Under the pieces are notes generated by a model that did no database searches, had not been told where the DNA came from, and was given only the letters and a program-made list of their open reading frames with translations. From Macrolepiota albuminosa (lineage: Eukaryota; Basidiomycota; Agaricomycetes; Agaricales; Agaricaceae): DNA of 64,000 nucleotides. The position numbers and the translations under genes are program-made. The DNA is taken from assembly GCA_027475525.1 (NCBI GenBank), contig JAMWFC010000051.1:3146616-3210615 (forward strand), given 5' to 3'. Positions 29,349 to 41,293 of the stretch are shown here, piece after piece (positions within the stretch are counted from its first letter, which is position 1; every line of letters begins with the position of its first letter).

Positions 29349-30085
29349 ACATAGACCCAGACATGCTTAGTTGAAGTCAACATTTCTTGTAGCTTCCTGA
29401 TCATAGCTGAGTTTTTTTTATAATGTTTCATGTAACTACAAATGTTATTCTTTTCTTGGCATCACACACTAATTTTCCATGAAAACAAACTAATTCAACA
29501 GATAAATGTCTGATATTCCATGAAAACAAATGAATTTGATAGTCCACAAAAACCTACTAATTCAACGGTCATCCAAAATATTCATGGAATTCTGGTCTGG
29601 TCAAGAAGTTCGAGACCTCATAACCTCCAAACCTCTCCTGGAACCTCCCGACCTCTCCACCCCACCATACATCTGGCTGGTTGTTTCTGCTGTTTTCTTG
29701 AGCATCAATATCGTTCTATTCCGGCAGCTCTTTGTTCGCAAAAATGGAGAATTTTTGTTGTCGATGACATGGCAAGGTCCCCATATCCGCGTCTTTTTAT
29801 TCCTAACCAGGCACAGCCCAATAGGCCGCATCCTTATATCAAGGAAATGGGACAGGTCCAACCACAGGATGATTGATAGTGTTAAATAATGATGAGGCCG
29901 CCACAATCTGCGACGAAAGTTTCTCATGGCAACTTGACTCTACCCTGGACGTGGTCTCAACCAATCTCAATGGCAGTGGTTCAGATGCAACAGGCTTTAT
30001 AACATCATTATATGGAGAGTGGGCTTACAGGCTCTATAAAGTGTACTCTGCAATTTCTTGTGCTTCGTTTACTCCAACGACGACT
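29349..30085. other. Intergenic stretch between copia element and solo LTR
   Basis: Contains short repeats (TTCCATGAAAACAAA at about 29476 and 29516) and overlapping open frames at 29520-29889 (for example PRLFIPNQAQPNRPHPYIKE), which look like decayed coding sequence that I do not recognise. No supported gene. Confidence 0.4.
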
Positions 30086-30394
30086 TGTCGAAGTGAATGA
30101 CGAATGACTACGGAGTGTTACCTCAATCTCACATCATACATGACGCGCTCATGACGTATGTTTTATTCTCTATTCATTTTACTTTATCTCGTTACATCAT
30201 GATAAAATTCTACGAAATTCTAAATGTCTCATATTTAGGTATAAAATACGTACTTATACCTGAAGTTCGAATCGTCCTTGATTTCGAACTTCAGGTACGT
30301 AACTTGGCAGTTTACTTATTGAATCGTCCTTGATTTCGAACTTCAGTGTACTATATACGTGAAATATATATTTATTCTGCATTATGCTGCGACA
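30086..30394 (+). mobile_element. Solo LTR of the same copia family with CGACT target duplication
   Basis: A 309-bp sequence in inverted orientation to the copia element, nearly identical to its LTRs, with TGTCG...GACA ends. It is flanked by CGACT at 30081-30085 and 30395-30399. No internal element sequence is present, so it arose by LTR-LTR recombination after insertion. It keeps CpG dinucleotides at sites that are mutated in the paired LTRs. Confidence 0.95.
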
Positions 30395-30399
30395 CGACT

Positions 30400-31065
30400 C
30401 AGAGCCTTTGATTTAAAACCACGTTTCCTCTTCACGTCCATGGTCGCCCGGAATGCTGCGCTTTCTATATGAGCAGTCCCCAGACAGAGGTATCGCAAAG
30501 ATGAACTGGCGAGGGTGCAGTGAGAGCTTGCAACAATGCTTATATGCAGTTGGATGTGAAAGTTAGTTGTCTACAGGTGCTCAATTCTCAATGCTCTGTA
30601 GTGCTCTCATTTTCATGGTGTTGAAGGGTTCCAATTTCGGAGGAGATGAGCCCCCAGTATATGCAAGTTTTCTTTCATTTTATCTATGTCAGCACTGACC
30701 ATGATCCAGATACTTCTGAATTCAATCCAAACTTCAAATACATCATTGCACCTTCACATCATTCTTCACAGCTGCAAGCCCATTGAGCTTGTAGAGGCAT
30801 GCCAGAAGCTGGGAGTGGATGTAGGTGATGCATATTGCCGAGCTCTCTGGAGAAAACGCTTGAGGAGGAAGGGGAGGATTGTGATACTTGTAAGGATTGT
30901 CTTGAGTGCTGAGCATGCTAAGGTTTTGCAAATTTCTTTTTCCCAGGTTTTCTGGTACACATGGCTTTGAACGGAAGACAAAGAGAAGATGTTTACAAGT
31001 AATTTGACTACGTAGGAACTAAGGTGTCTTCAGGGATCGACCTCGAACACCCATAACTCGGGGAA
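30400..31065. other. Intergenic stretch, unrecognised open frame
   Basis: A 94-codon plus-strand frame (30686-30970; CKPIELVEACQKLGVDVGDA) is open and partly protein-like but has no recognisable family. Nothing else is supported. Confidence 0.35.
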
Positions 31066-31475
31066 CAACTGGGATGCATGCTGATAAACAGAAAAGGAAA
31101 TTCTGACGGAGACTCCCTGGGTGCCAAACGTTTCTCAGCAATAGTAGTGTCGGAAACCGCGCACGTAATATGGAATGCCAGATGTGAATGGTGTATAAGA
31201 TACGAGTCGGACCCGGAAAGGGTACCGTCCGATAGAGAGATCACAAATAAGGCAAAGGCTGCGGTCGCACGTAGAATAGACTAGATTGCCTCGCAACTGA
31301 CGCAAGTCGTTTCGGCAAGAAAGCGTTGGAGAACAGGCTAGTAAAGAATACATGGAGGCACTTTTGCCCGAAGATCGAAGTCCGAAAAAGTCGTGGATAT
31401 TGCAACCGAGGTTTCGGTGGGTATTGGCTAATGGTTTGGGCCCCACACTTAGTGCGTAAAGGCATTTCCTCCGGC
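31066..31475 (+). pseudogene. LINE (non-LTR retrotransposon) ORF2 C-terminal fragment
   Basis: The plus strand reads FSAIVVSETAHVIWNARCEW, EITNKAKAAVARRID and then, after a stop and frame change at about 31282, LATDASRFGKKALENRLVKN. This follows the ISESAxLIWxLRCER...EIxNRW...RFGKKAL pattern seen at the C-terminus of basidiomycete Tad-like LINE reverse transcriptase/RNase H proteins. RT and endonuclease domains are absent. It is a typical 5'-truncated dead copy, about 290 bp from a tRNA gene. Confidence 0.6.
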
Positions 31476-31761
31476 GTGGCTCCCGACTCATACCAGATTT
31501 ACTGTACGAAGTGAGACTCTCACATACCCTTGCTTGCAGATATTGACAACGCGTGGATTGTCTGCAACCGGTAGTGGTACCACGGAAAAAAAAAGGTGTC
31601 ATCTTCAGTTTTGAGCATCCAGCTTGCCTTCATGATGCGGTGGAATGATGCTTCTCTGAACACGACCATTCCGAAAGCAGTGAGTTGAAAACGCGCACAA
31701 TCGCTGGCATGATTTGGATAGGAATACTTTTCTTGGTAGCAAAAGGTCAATACATGCACAT

Positions 31762-31845
31762 GGCTACCTGGCGCAATGGTAGCGCGTTTGGCTTCGATTG
31801 CTAAGCGGCACCAAAAGGTTGCAGGTTCGAGTCCTGCGGTGGTCA
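31762..31845 (+). tRNA. tRNA-Arg (anticodon TCG) with 12-nt intron
   Basis: The acceptor stem GGCTACC pairs with GGTGGTC. The D arm is GCGC-AATGGTA-GCGC, the anticodon stem TTTGG/CCAAA, the loop CT-TCG-A-[intron]-A and the T arm GCAGG-TTCGAGT-CCTGC, with discriminator A. The intron TTGCTAAGCGGC sits after position 37, the canonical eukaryotic site. Boxes A and B (TGGCGCAATGG; GGTTCGAGTCC) are intact. It reads CGA codons. Confidence 0.92.
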
Positions 31846-31849
31846 ATCC

Positions 31850-32218
31850 TTCTTCAAGTGTTGATGTTTTTGATACTACCAATGACTGACCCAGCGGCAG
31901 CTTTACCGATGATTTGTCCGGGGCCGCCTGATGCAGTAAGTGGGCTCACCTAGAGGGAGATCGTCGAACTGGAAGTTCCCCGAGGAACACGTTCCGCTCG
32001 CTCTAGGCACACACGTGACGGTCGCGACTTCAGGCTCTTTCATTGGTTGTGTAAAAACTTGGTAAAAACACTTTGTTTTGATTTAATCAAACAATCCAAA
32101 TGGATGTCCAACTCCACAATGTTCTTGGAACTCCTTGCCCCCTTCCTCCCCTTTTCCCACCCATTCTCAAGAGGAATTATATCAATACAACAACTAAAAT
32201 ACAGAAAAAAAAGACAAA
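31850..32218. other. Intergenic stretch between tRNA-Arg and CDC7
   Basis: No gene seen. It contains the 3' flank of the convergent CDC7 gene, ending A-rich near 32190-32220. Confidence 0.5.
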
Positions 32219-34573
32219 CTAATAAACCTCCATATCCTGATGGAACTCACAAGGCTGCCTCCCAATTGCAAGTCCCTGCCCAGCCTCGACAAGCACAACC
32301 TCCTCAAGCACATCCTCACACCCTTCTGCACACTCACACCTCACCTGCACCTTGACAGCCGGACGCCCTGTCTCGTCATAAAAATGCCACTGTCCACACA
32401 CGCCCTCTCCAAACAAATGCGGCACGAACTCGTCGTCGTCCGCCGCCTCGTCAAAGTCACCTTCGTCCCCACGCAGGAACGGGTGCGCGAGTGCCTGTTT
32501 AGGCGTTATACGTCGCGTCGAGAAAGGGTTCATGAGTTGCTCCGCGAGATCGATGGCTAATTCCACCTCGCGCGTGTGAGACGCGGCTGATTGGGGGCGT
32601 GATATGTCCGGTATGCTGGGATCGCCACTGTGCATGGGCGGGGAGGAGGAGCGGGGGAAATAGAGGGATGGTGGAGAAGATGTTGTTGATGAGGATGGAG
32701 GGACAGAGTGGCTTTGTTCGAGTTCGCGCGCAATGTGTGCTTGGTAAGAGGGTTGGTTGTAGGGATAGAATCGGAGGTCGGGCTCTGGGGGGTCATAGAG
32801 CGTTGGATTTTGCTTCTCGATGAATTCGCGCCATGGCATGGGCTTACCCACACTGGGCACATTTGTACAAAATGTACGGCCTGCGAGTGCATGATTAGGC
32901 ACGAATACGGAGCGAGAAGTGTGCAAAAAACTGACTGTGAAGAGTGGCGACGTCAGCCATCTCTCTGTATCCAATGATAGCGGCGATTTCCATGAGAGCC
33001 TCTGTGTCGTCATTTGACTGAAAGAGAGGGAACTTGCCCGTGAGGAAAAAGAGCAATATGATGCCGGCAGCCCACACGTCAATAGCTGATTTATTGAATT
33101 AGCAGCAGCGCGGCGGCACAGGGAGAGACCATACCGCCTGTCTGTTGTAGACATTTAAGCAAAACTTCGGGCGCGCGGAAACCTCTTGTACCCGCTCGAT
33201 TGGCCTTGTTCACTGGCCTTGAGTGCATGTGTCAGTATTTGATACAACATCCGAAATATCGAGTCCACCTGGTATCTTGTAAAGGGTATCCAACCTTTTC
33301 TGATGATAGTTTACACCGCTCCTTTGCAGCTTGTTGCTTCTGCCGTATGATACTCCCCGCAATGTTACGGTGTATTTGCCCATGTGGATATTCTACTGAC
33401 GGTCCGGTATGAAAGCAAGCTCCAAGCGATGGCGCGCCAGTGTCCATGCGCTAATTAAAGGAATTAAGTTCGAGAAAGAGTAGAGAGGGAAGTACTAACT
33501 GATGCAAGACCAAAATCACAAAGTGTACCAATGCCAGTACGCGGGTCGAAAAGAAAATTCGCAGGTTTCACATCGCGATGAATGATGTCTCGATGGTGGA
33601 CATCGCGTAGGGCGCGAAACATACAGCGGAAGTACGCTTTGATTCCATGCATCGGGAGCACGCGATAGTAATCCTATAAATACCTCAGCGTCGTTTACGA
33701 CAATTAAAGAAGTGAGCCGAAGCTAACTCGAAAATCCTCGTTGCGGTGGTATGGCATTATTGCAACGACCTGATCATTCACGCGAAAAGCTGTGATGAGT
33801 TGGGATATATGTCGACATCCTCTGCAGTCCTCCATGATCGATATCTCGTTTCTGATACGTTCTGGGCTGCTGGTCACATATATCCGTTTAATAGCGACAA
33901 ATACTTTCGAATTTTTATGCCTGGGTATGGACTGATAGTATGCTGAAGAAGATGGTGGATGGTGTCCGTGCCACGGGTCGTTGTCCCATTTCGTATGGTA
34001 TCCAAGATCAATGGCCTTATAGACAGACGAAAAGGTGCCTGTTCCTAGACGGTCTACAATCTTGTAATCGTTAGCAAGCTCAGGCATCCTGTTCTCCAAG
34101 TCGGCAATCTCCTCCATAATTTCCAGACGTTCCTCGCGTGACTTTAGTGAAATTGTAGTCTCTTCGTCGACATCTTCTGGTTCGAGGGGGCTGTGTTCAT
34201 CTTCGGGAGCGTCATCGGCGTCTTCTTCTACCTCTTCAACATGACGTGTCTCCAGCGCGGGCGGTGGTGCTGGATTCGGAGGCAGTATGATCAAGTCGTC
34301 GCTTTCGTTCATCTCGACGTCGACATCGATGTAGGCGGGCTCAGGTTTCTTTGCGGACAATGCAGGAACTACTTCGGCGAGATGAGTATGGTACTCCTTC
34401 ATGTCGTACCCATTTATTGGGTCGTCAGAGGAGGAGAGGGGGCTGAGGCTGCTTGAGAAGTGGCCTTGACGGCGTGCGCGCTGGACGGCGTTGTGGTAGT
34501 CCCTGTTCCTGACGTCGGAGGAGCCGACCTCGAGGGGGTTGGATGAGTGTTGGGACAGAAAAGCCGCCGCCAT
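32219..34573 (-). CDS. CDC7: CDC7-type cell-cycle protein kinase (DDK catalytic subunit)
   Basis: Starts at ATG 34573; several exons. The long acidic N-terminus precedes the kinase core: P-loop LGTGTFSSVYKAID, Lys in VFVAIKRIYV, C-helix region RNEISIMEDCRGCRHISQL, then AYFRCMFRALRDVHHRDIIH with the HRDVKPANF loop, CDFGLAS, and after introns AGTRGFRAPEVLLKCLQQTG and DVWAAGIILLFFLTGKFPLF. The late exon (32219 to about 32890) carries a Ser-rich insert and LAHPFL near the end, with an extra acidic C-terminus. GTRGFRAPEVL and the long activation-segment insert are typical of Cdc7. With Dbf4 it phosphorylates MCM proteins at replication origins in the nucleus. All catalytic motifs are intact. A tRNA-Arg lies about 96 bp upstream. 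Confidence 0.88.
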
Positions 34574-34668
34574 TGCGACAAACGCGAGAACCCAAGTTGG
34601 CTGTCAGGTTGGACGCGTCTTGAAACTAAGTCACGTGAGGCTGTCGTGACAAAATAATTAAAAAGAAA

Positions 34669-34752
34669 TGACCACCGCAGGACTCGAACCTGCAACCTTT
34701 TGGTACCGTTTAGCAATCGAAGCCAAACGCGCTACCATTGCGCCAGGTAGCC
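34669..34752 (-). tRNA. tRNA-Arg (anticodon TCG) with 12-nt intron, second copy
   Basis: Same mature sequence as the tRNA at 31762-31845 and inverted relative to it. The intron differs at two bases (TTGCTAAACGGT). The 5' flank is also similar (GGTCAATACAT..GCA.TGGCTACC). The 3' side has TTTCTTTTT, a good Pol III terminator. Confidence 0.93.
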
Positions 34753-34840
34753 ATGCTTATGTATTGACCGATCTGCATCACTCGCAGTTGCGCGGCGACG
34801 ACAGGAGTCTTTGCAACTCTGTCCCCTCGCCACGAACCAC

Positions 34841-37441
34841 ATGCGCCTTTCCGACGAGCTGCGAGTCTGGTATATTGAGTTCGCATCCACCGACGCATTC
34901 CAGCAGATCGTGCCCCTCGTCGTCCTCGTGCTCATCCCCACTATCGTCTTCCTCATTGCCACAAATCTCGGCGCCCTCTTTGTCGACCTCAGGATGGGCC
35001 TCGACTCGTATCTCCCATGGAACTGGGCTGCGGGTGGCTCTGTGTCCTCTAGAGAATCTACAAGGAGCACCGAAAAGAAGAAATCACGCAAAGCTGTGCG
35101 TACTAGAGCGGAACAGATACCAATGAATGGCATTTCTAGCCATTGTGCGTCTGGTTTTCCTGTCTACACCAAGCTTATGTTCAAACTGTAGTGCTACAGC
35201 TTCCGAGACTGGCTCAGACGACGGCTACTATCCCGGGCTGGTGAATATATCTGGCACTTATTGTTTCATGAATTCAACTCTACAAGTTGGTTTGCCTCAT
35301 TACTATATACGTCACTATTTTTTACCATTTGTTATAGGCATTGGCCTCTTTATCCTACCTCCAACCCCATATCGACACAATACATGCCAAGGCTGAATTC
35401 TTGGACGTACCCACACCAGTAATTGATGCCCTGCAAAAACTTTTCCGACGTAAACCACTCGAACATCTTTCTTGGCACTGCCTTACTCATGATACTTTGT
35501 AGGATTGAACGAACCGAAAGCATCATACCATTCTATACGGCCAATAGAGCTTATCGAAGTCCTCAGCAGACAAAACGAGGGTCGCCCAGGCTCACTATTC
35601 AATTCGCGGGAACACCAGGACGCGCAAGAGCTCTTCCAGTTGCTCTCGGAATGCATCAAGAATGAGATTGCTGCAGTTGATAAGGAGGGCTACCGAGATA
35701 GAGGTCTGGGAGGTCTCTCGCAGGTGTCAGAGGCAACCAAGGAGATTGGGAAGAGTGTCTTTGACGGGCTCACTGCGAATCGTCGGAGTTGTGTGGTCTG
35801 CGGATACACCGAGGCCGTAATGCACTTTGCCTTGGACAATTGGCAGCTCGCCGTTCCGAGGCTATCAGTGAGTTCGGCCCGCTTCTCAAAATCTATTGAC
35901 TCACAACCATGTACAGGCTAGCTGCCGCCTTGAGGACTGTCTAGAAGAGTACACGACGCTCGAGATACTCAGGGATTGCATATGTCGAAAATGCTCTCTA
36001 ATCGCCACACACAAAAGGCTTCTCAGCGACCTGCACACGCTGGAAGAAGCTACTCGTCCTGAAGCAAGTCCGTCCCCATCCAAGAAGAGGCGGCTAAAGG
36101 AAGTGAAAAGAATGGAGAAGCGCGTTCAAACGGCGTTGGAAGAAGGCCGAATAGAGGACAACCTACATGACGTCCGCATAGAAAAAGTCTTCAGCAAAGC
36201 CTCGACCAAGCAAGCCATGATAGCTCGAGTGTGTGCCTCTCATAACTTCCTCTTCTCTTCTTCTATTAACAATCGCCATCCAGCCACCACAAGTCCTAGC
36301 GCTACACATAAACCGTTCCGTCCACTACGGCCAATACGCCGCAAAAAACACCGTCCGTGTGATCTTCCCCGAAGTCCTCGACCTAACACCCTACACGACT
36401 TCAGGAAGCCTCTCGATCATTCCCACCTCCGCCATCTCAACCCCCCCACCGCCCATACGCCGCTCAACAACGCCCACGCCTGCAACTTACGCCCACCCAC
36501 GGACACTCTACCGCCTCTCCGCCGTAGTGTGCCACTACGGACAACATTCATTCGGCCACTACATCTGCTACCGCCGCCGCCCACGGAGCGCCGACCTCCC
36601 GCCCCAAAAACGCTGGGCGCCTCCGCGCCTCGTCGACCCGCTGCACTCCGCCGACGACGCCGTCGAACGGCGCTACATCTGGGAAACCGAAGACGGAGAG
36701 CGCGAGCCCCCTGCTCGAACCGGGCACGGCTGGCTGCGGATAAGCGACGATGCGGTACGGGAATGCGGGATTGAGGCGGTGTTAGCGGAGGGCGCGGGGG
36801 CGTTTATGCTTTATTATGAGAGGGTGGTGATTGTGCAGCCTGCTGGCACGATCTATGCGAATGGCGAGGAGGGGAATGTGTCGGAGGAGACGTTGAAGCC
36901 TGAGATGAGGGCTGTGGATCTGAATGGGAGCGTGGGGTCTTTGATCACGGAGGTAGGGATTGGTGTTCGGATTGGGTCAGAGGTGCCGGTGACGAATGGG
37001 ACCGCGAGTGTGGTGGTCGTGGGCTCGGTGCCTGAACCGAGGATCGTGAGGAGTGTGGCGGCGGGGAGGAAGAGGAGCTCGAGTGTTGTGCCTTCAGATC
37101 GGGAGTTGAGTGCAATGTCGGCGGTGAAGGCTGCGAAGGCGCCACCGTTAATGAACGGCGAGGTTCACGCGGTTGGGAATGGGAGTGCCACAACGAAAGT
37201 TTCTGCGCCATCGTTACTCTCCCTCCAGAAGCCTTTACCATCATTACCACCATCACCCGTTGTTCCCTCTGCCCCGCTTCCGACTACACCTACTACACCT
37301 ACACCCTCGCCAAAGTCCGCTCCAGTGCCAAAAGCAACTCCATCATCGAAACACCCAAAACCGTCACCTAACCGGAGAGACGCTCCGACTTCACACAAAG
37401 CGATCCCGATTCCTTCGCCAGTCGTCGATCTCAAAGCATAG
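34841..37441 (+). CDS. UBP1: Membrane-anchored ubiquitin-specific protease (UBP1/USP family C19)
   Basis: ATG 34841; about six exons. The N-terminus has a transmembrane helix (IVPLVVLVLIPTIVFLIATN, residues about 23-42), as in yeast Ubp1. The Cys box reads GLVNISGTYCFMNSTLQ, joined by an intron (35287-35338) to ALASLSYLQPH. Further USP segments are NSREHQDAQELFQLLSECIK, a Cys-x2-Cys pair (RRSCVVCGY; CICRKCSLIATHKR) and the His box SAVVCHYGQHSFGHYICYRR. GWLRISDDAVRECGIEAVL supplies the last part of the fold and FMLYYER the conserved end. The C-terminus is a long Pro/Ser-rich tail. It removes ubiquitin from substrates, probably at an internal membrane. The catalytic Cys and His are present. Confidence 0.85.
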
Positions 37442-37917
37442 AAAACCATCCTCTTTATCTCGCTTTAACTTTGTATCATTAGGCTAATCTAGGTTTATTC
37501 ATTTCATGTTCTTCATTGCAAATTCGCTTTGTTTGTCACCATGTTCGACTTCGTGTACCAAAGTACTCTGGAAATGTTTGCTCATCGCATCATGCCTTTT
37601 TTTTTGTCCATGAGCAGAAAAGAATCATATAGGAATAATACAATCGATCAGGCTCAGGCGAGTAGATAGGATCATACGTCATCAGTAATAGTTATGTATA
37701 AACTGAATGAAGGAAAAGTTGTACTGAATTTTTCTTCATTCATGTCTAGCGCTTGTTCTCCTCCGAGCATTTAACGTTTAGATGCAAGTTCCACGCCCCC
37801 GAGTGAATAGATGAAGACGGATGTCGTCCAAGATACGAAAAATGAAAAAGAATGTGTGAATATGTATGAATGATGAATATCAGTGATTCCTAACATTCCG
37901 AGGACATGTATGATCGA
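37442..37917. other. Intergenic stretch between convergent genes
   Basis: 3' flanks of UBP1 and of the small minus-strand gene; A/T-rich, no further gene seen. Confidence 0.5.
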
Positions 37918-38305
37918 TCACCAAAGCACGCGACGCTCGACGGTTCGGACCCTGTGAGGCGCAGAGAGACTCGGATGAGAATACGAGATTGTTCTTCTCA
38001 GCCGTGTAACATATGGGTGGTAGACATGGTACACTTCAGTGCTATCGAGCTGTACCTCGATGACTTGGCGGCCCTAGAGGGAGAAAGAACCCATCATTGA
38101 GGGATGCGGAGGTCTGCAGAAGGGCGAAGCGAGACGTACCAAGTGGTCGATGTGGGAACCGATGACGAGGCCCTCCTGTCTGCCTTTCAGGCCATGTCGG
38201 ACGGCGACGATGTCACCGGGCTAGAGAGCACGAGCAATTCAACGACTGTGCAATGGGAGCAGGCGATATACGTACGATAATTTCGTCGTCGGTGTAGGAA
38301 GACAT
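37918..38305 (-). CDS. Small conserved-looking protein, 88 aa, three exons (SH3/KOW-like barrel suspected)
   Basis: The single-exon pieces are too short to stand out, but splicing gives a clean gene: exon 1 38276-38305 (MSSYTDDEII), exon 2 38140-38220 (PGDIVAVRHGLKGRQEGLVI...), exon 3 37918-38073 (GRQVIEVQLDSTEVYHVYHP...) ending in TGA. Both introns are 55-66 bp with GT..AG and both junctions fall between codons. The pattern GDIVxVRxGxxGRxEGxVIG, then VxVxLDxxxxYxVYxPxVxRL, resembles a small beta-barrel of the KOW/SH3 type, but I do not recognise a named family. Function unknown. Confidence 0.65.
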
Positions 38306-39126
38306 GGGTTGGATTCAGCCGTGAGAGGGACGAGTAGAAATATGATGGGATGAAGAAGCGAATAACCTAAGTCGGAACTATTGTACTTAGCCGGCATTTA
38401 AGAATAAGATAGCGCTTAGGGACATCAGAAGACATCTGGACAACGTGAGGCATGCCTCGAGGTGGCGTCTAATCGTTAATTACTCGCGCGACAATTTTCT
38501 TGGATAACTATGTTCGACTTCAATGGACATACTGACTCAACTTGCAATCGACAATCGGCTAGCTTGTATCTACTACCCTAAGGACATGGACGTGGACAAT
38601 GCTCAATACACTCCATACGTAATTCCGGCGGCCAAGTCCTCGTGCGAACCTCGAGGTGCTGCACTGAATCGAGACGTCCGGTCATATCCCAGGAGCGCAA
38701 CCCACATGACCGGTTATCGAGTCAGTCATCTAAGGTTTCGCAATTTGTGCACCCATTGTAGTGCACGATGATAATCATGCGTCGCACGTTCACGTTACGG
38801 TATGGACGATAATCAGGACAACAATTGACACGCTATTTGGCTTGGCTGGGCTGGACGCAAGGTGCGTGGTCTAGTTCTCACTCGACGAAGCATGTAGGGG
38901 TGGAATGCAAGGACCAAAAGCATAGATCAGATTCCTTGGCCGGGCAGAAATGGTTGCCCATCGGAGCAATCCGACAGACACCTTGTCATTCGATGGAATG
39001 TTGAGCCGATCCTTGGAATCTTCGTCCATCCAAATTGTCTGCAAGGAGGAACCGCGGGTCTGTGAAATGGACTTATCATTAACATGCCAAGGAATGTCCC
39101 GAATCAGCTAGACTGTGGCAGGCAGT
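38306..39126. other. Intergenic stretch
   Basis: Probable promoter of the small minus-strand gene followed by sequence without a supported gene (short frames only). Confidence 0.45.
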
Positions 39127-40618
39127 TCAAATTCTCCGCTGGCGTCTCCAAAGCTTCGACAGTATAAATTCCAACCAGCCTTTAAATACGTCCCGCAAGC
39201 TCCATATTTGAATGCCGTCGCCTTCTATACCAACAACGGAGGATTCGGCACCAGCTCTCGTGGCACTCAGCAAGTTCTTGGCGTCAATGGCATGAATTCT
39301 CTCCTTCGACGCCGAAAGTATGCTCTCCGCGGAGTCCTCAAAGAGCCTTTCCATCTCAACGTGGTAGATATAATACGGCCGTCGCACTGCGTATGGGGCC
39401 ATCCCATTGTATTTTCGTATCATGGCATTGAGCTCTTCCAAAGCAATGTGATGGTATGAGCGTTCACGTTGCTCCCATTCTGGGTCACGGAAGGCTTTGA
39501 TATCGTTTAGGGTAAAAGTATGTAGAAGGGCAGGGGGCGTGGTTGAGGTTATCATGTTGACAACGCGACGGACCCATGACTGACGGAGGATTTCACGGAA
39601 GGTGGTAACTGCGTTGTCGAGTTCTTCCTCGGAAACCATAAGATCGGGAAGAGCACTAAAAGTTGGCGACTTACCGCCTTGTACTTCGACCCACGGAGGC
39701 ACAGCTCCATTTCGTTGCACAATACGATTCATGAGAAACTCTTCTCGCGCAATGAATGGGTTAGATTCGTCCGCAGACGCAATCAAAGGTTTCCCTCTAC
39801 CCTTGATATTTTGAAATAAGCCAGCCTTGCGAGCTTTCTAATGGATAGTCAGTCAATGTTTCCAAAGTAGCATTATTGAGAATGCGCACCTCAATTCTGT
39901 CCTCCACAAGGCTCGTCCACCCTTTAAAGCTTACTGGAGTCATCTGTCCTCCAGAACCCCCTCCAGATCCTCTGACTCCCATACGATAATCTAGTGTCGC
40001 TTCCTTTGCCTTGCCAAGCCTGATACCTTGTTGCATCCTCTTCCTCTCCTCTCTCTCCTTCCTCTTAGCCTTCTCATCGACAGGCATGGATTTTGGTACT
40101 GTTGGCTGAGCAGGAAGCGGAGGCAATGAAGCGTACTTGATTGACGAGGTCGCATGGTCTGGCACCTTGAAGGTAGTATGCCACGGCTGGTGACCCTCCT
40201 TCGACGGCAGCAGCGGTTCAGTAGCCCACGAGCCCGTAGACGGTGTCATCGGCTTTATTATCACCTGGCTCCTCGGACGTACTCCAGGGGGTGAAACCTT
40301 GAGTTTCTGGTCCGCGGATTGTATGGCCCCAGTGCGCAAGGGCTTGTACTTGTCGACGAGCATGCGGAGGACAGTGTCTTGTATACGCTCGTCCCCATCC
40401 CAATTCTCATGTTCGTTCTCTAGAGCGGTGATGCGAGAGGACTGTTTAGCTCGATCTTGTTCTTCGGCTTCCTCACGCGCTGCATCTGCGAAAAGCTTGT
40501 CGCTGGCTGAACTGTGAGAATAACGATATGAGCAGCTGCATAGCTGTGACCGATGTGGATGTAAATGAGGAACACTAATGAAACGTCGGATTGTAGAGAA
40601 CGAAAGTCGCGATTCCAT
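39127..40618 (-). CDS. DUF1992 / DNAJC28-like mitochondrial protein (479 aa)
   Basis: Two exons: 39890-40618 and 39127-39837. ATG 40618 gives a basic, Ser/Arg-rich N-terminus (MESRLSFSTIRRFISV) like a mitochondrial presequence. The DUF1992 core spans the intron: SLVEDRIE | KARKAGLFQNIKGRGKPL, then NPFIAREEFLMNRIVQRNGA, PPWVEVQ. This is the conserved DnaJ-homologue-C28 domain (xEExIxxAxxxGxFxxLxGxGKPL...NP). The family lacks a J domain in fungi. Its role is not well defined; a mitochondrial function is assumed from the targeting signal. Intact. Confidence 0.8.
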
Positions 40619-41293
40619 GCAAAGATCTCGCAAATTTGTCTTTGTCAAGTAGTTGTCCCTCCGGACCGTCGGCGGCCCGACATCGTGGCGTCATTCTCTT
40701 GGGCTGAAGTATCGTGGCGCTGACAATAAAACTAGCAACATCGTGGGGTATGCCATTTGAACGGACAACAAGTCGGTGGCACGGTTGTTTTTGAGTGAGC
40801 AAAGATTGCTTTTTAACTAATAGTCAAAACTTTTAAGACGATCAACGCTGCTGACCATTCGACAAATTTACTCAGAGGGTACTTATTGTGTCTGGGAATA
40901 CTTTGAACGAGTTGACCATCACACCGAAGAACGTTCAGGAGGTATTAGTGGGAGCTCCCCTAGCAAGTAGCAGGACAAGGGCCTTGGGGCCACGGTACGA
41001 AACCAGGAAGCAAGACAACTTGCTAACTCAATACTAGCCTCATGTGATAGAACGAGATAAAGGAAATTCATCGGGTAAAAGGTACACATATCTGCATGGG
41101 TTTTTCAGTATGCTCTTCCGGGTCTTGGCACTGGGTCACGGGTTTATTCCGAAATGATCATGACGACCACATTGTCAGATACTTCGAGGTAATCTTCAAT
41201 TCTTCATTGATGAAGTGTGAAGCAAGTCGAGTCATATATTACGTCGTCGAAAGTACAATGCACGATATGGGATTACTCTGCCGTACTCGCCGT
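40619..41293. other. Intergenic stretch
   Basis: Upstream region of the DUF1992 gene and 3' flank of the AA9 gene; no gene seen. Confidence 0.5.

Noticed and set aside
31520..31882. Minus-strand ORF reading TAGLEPATFWCRLAIEAKRA
   Set aside because: It is the tRNA-Arg gene read in reverse; such TAGLEPATFW peptides are a known false protein type in fungal annotations. The same applies to 34668-35126.
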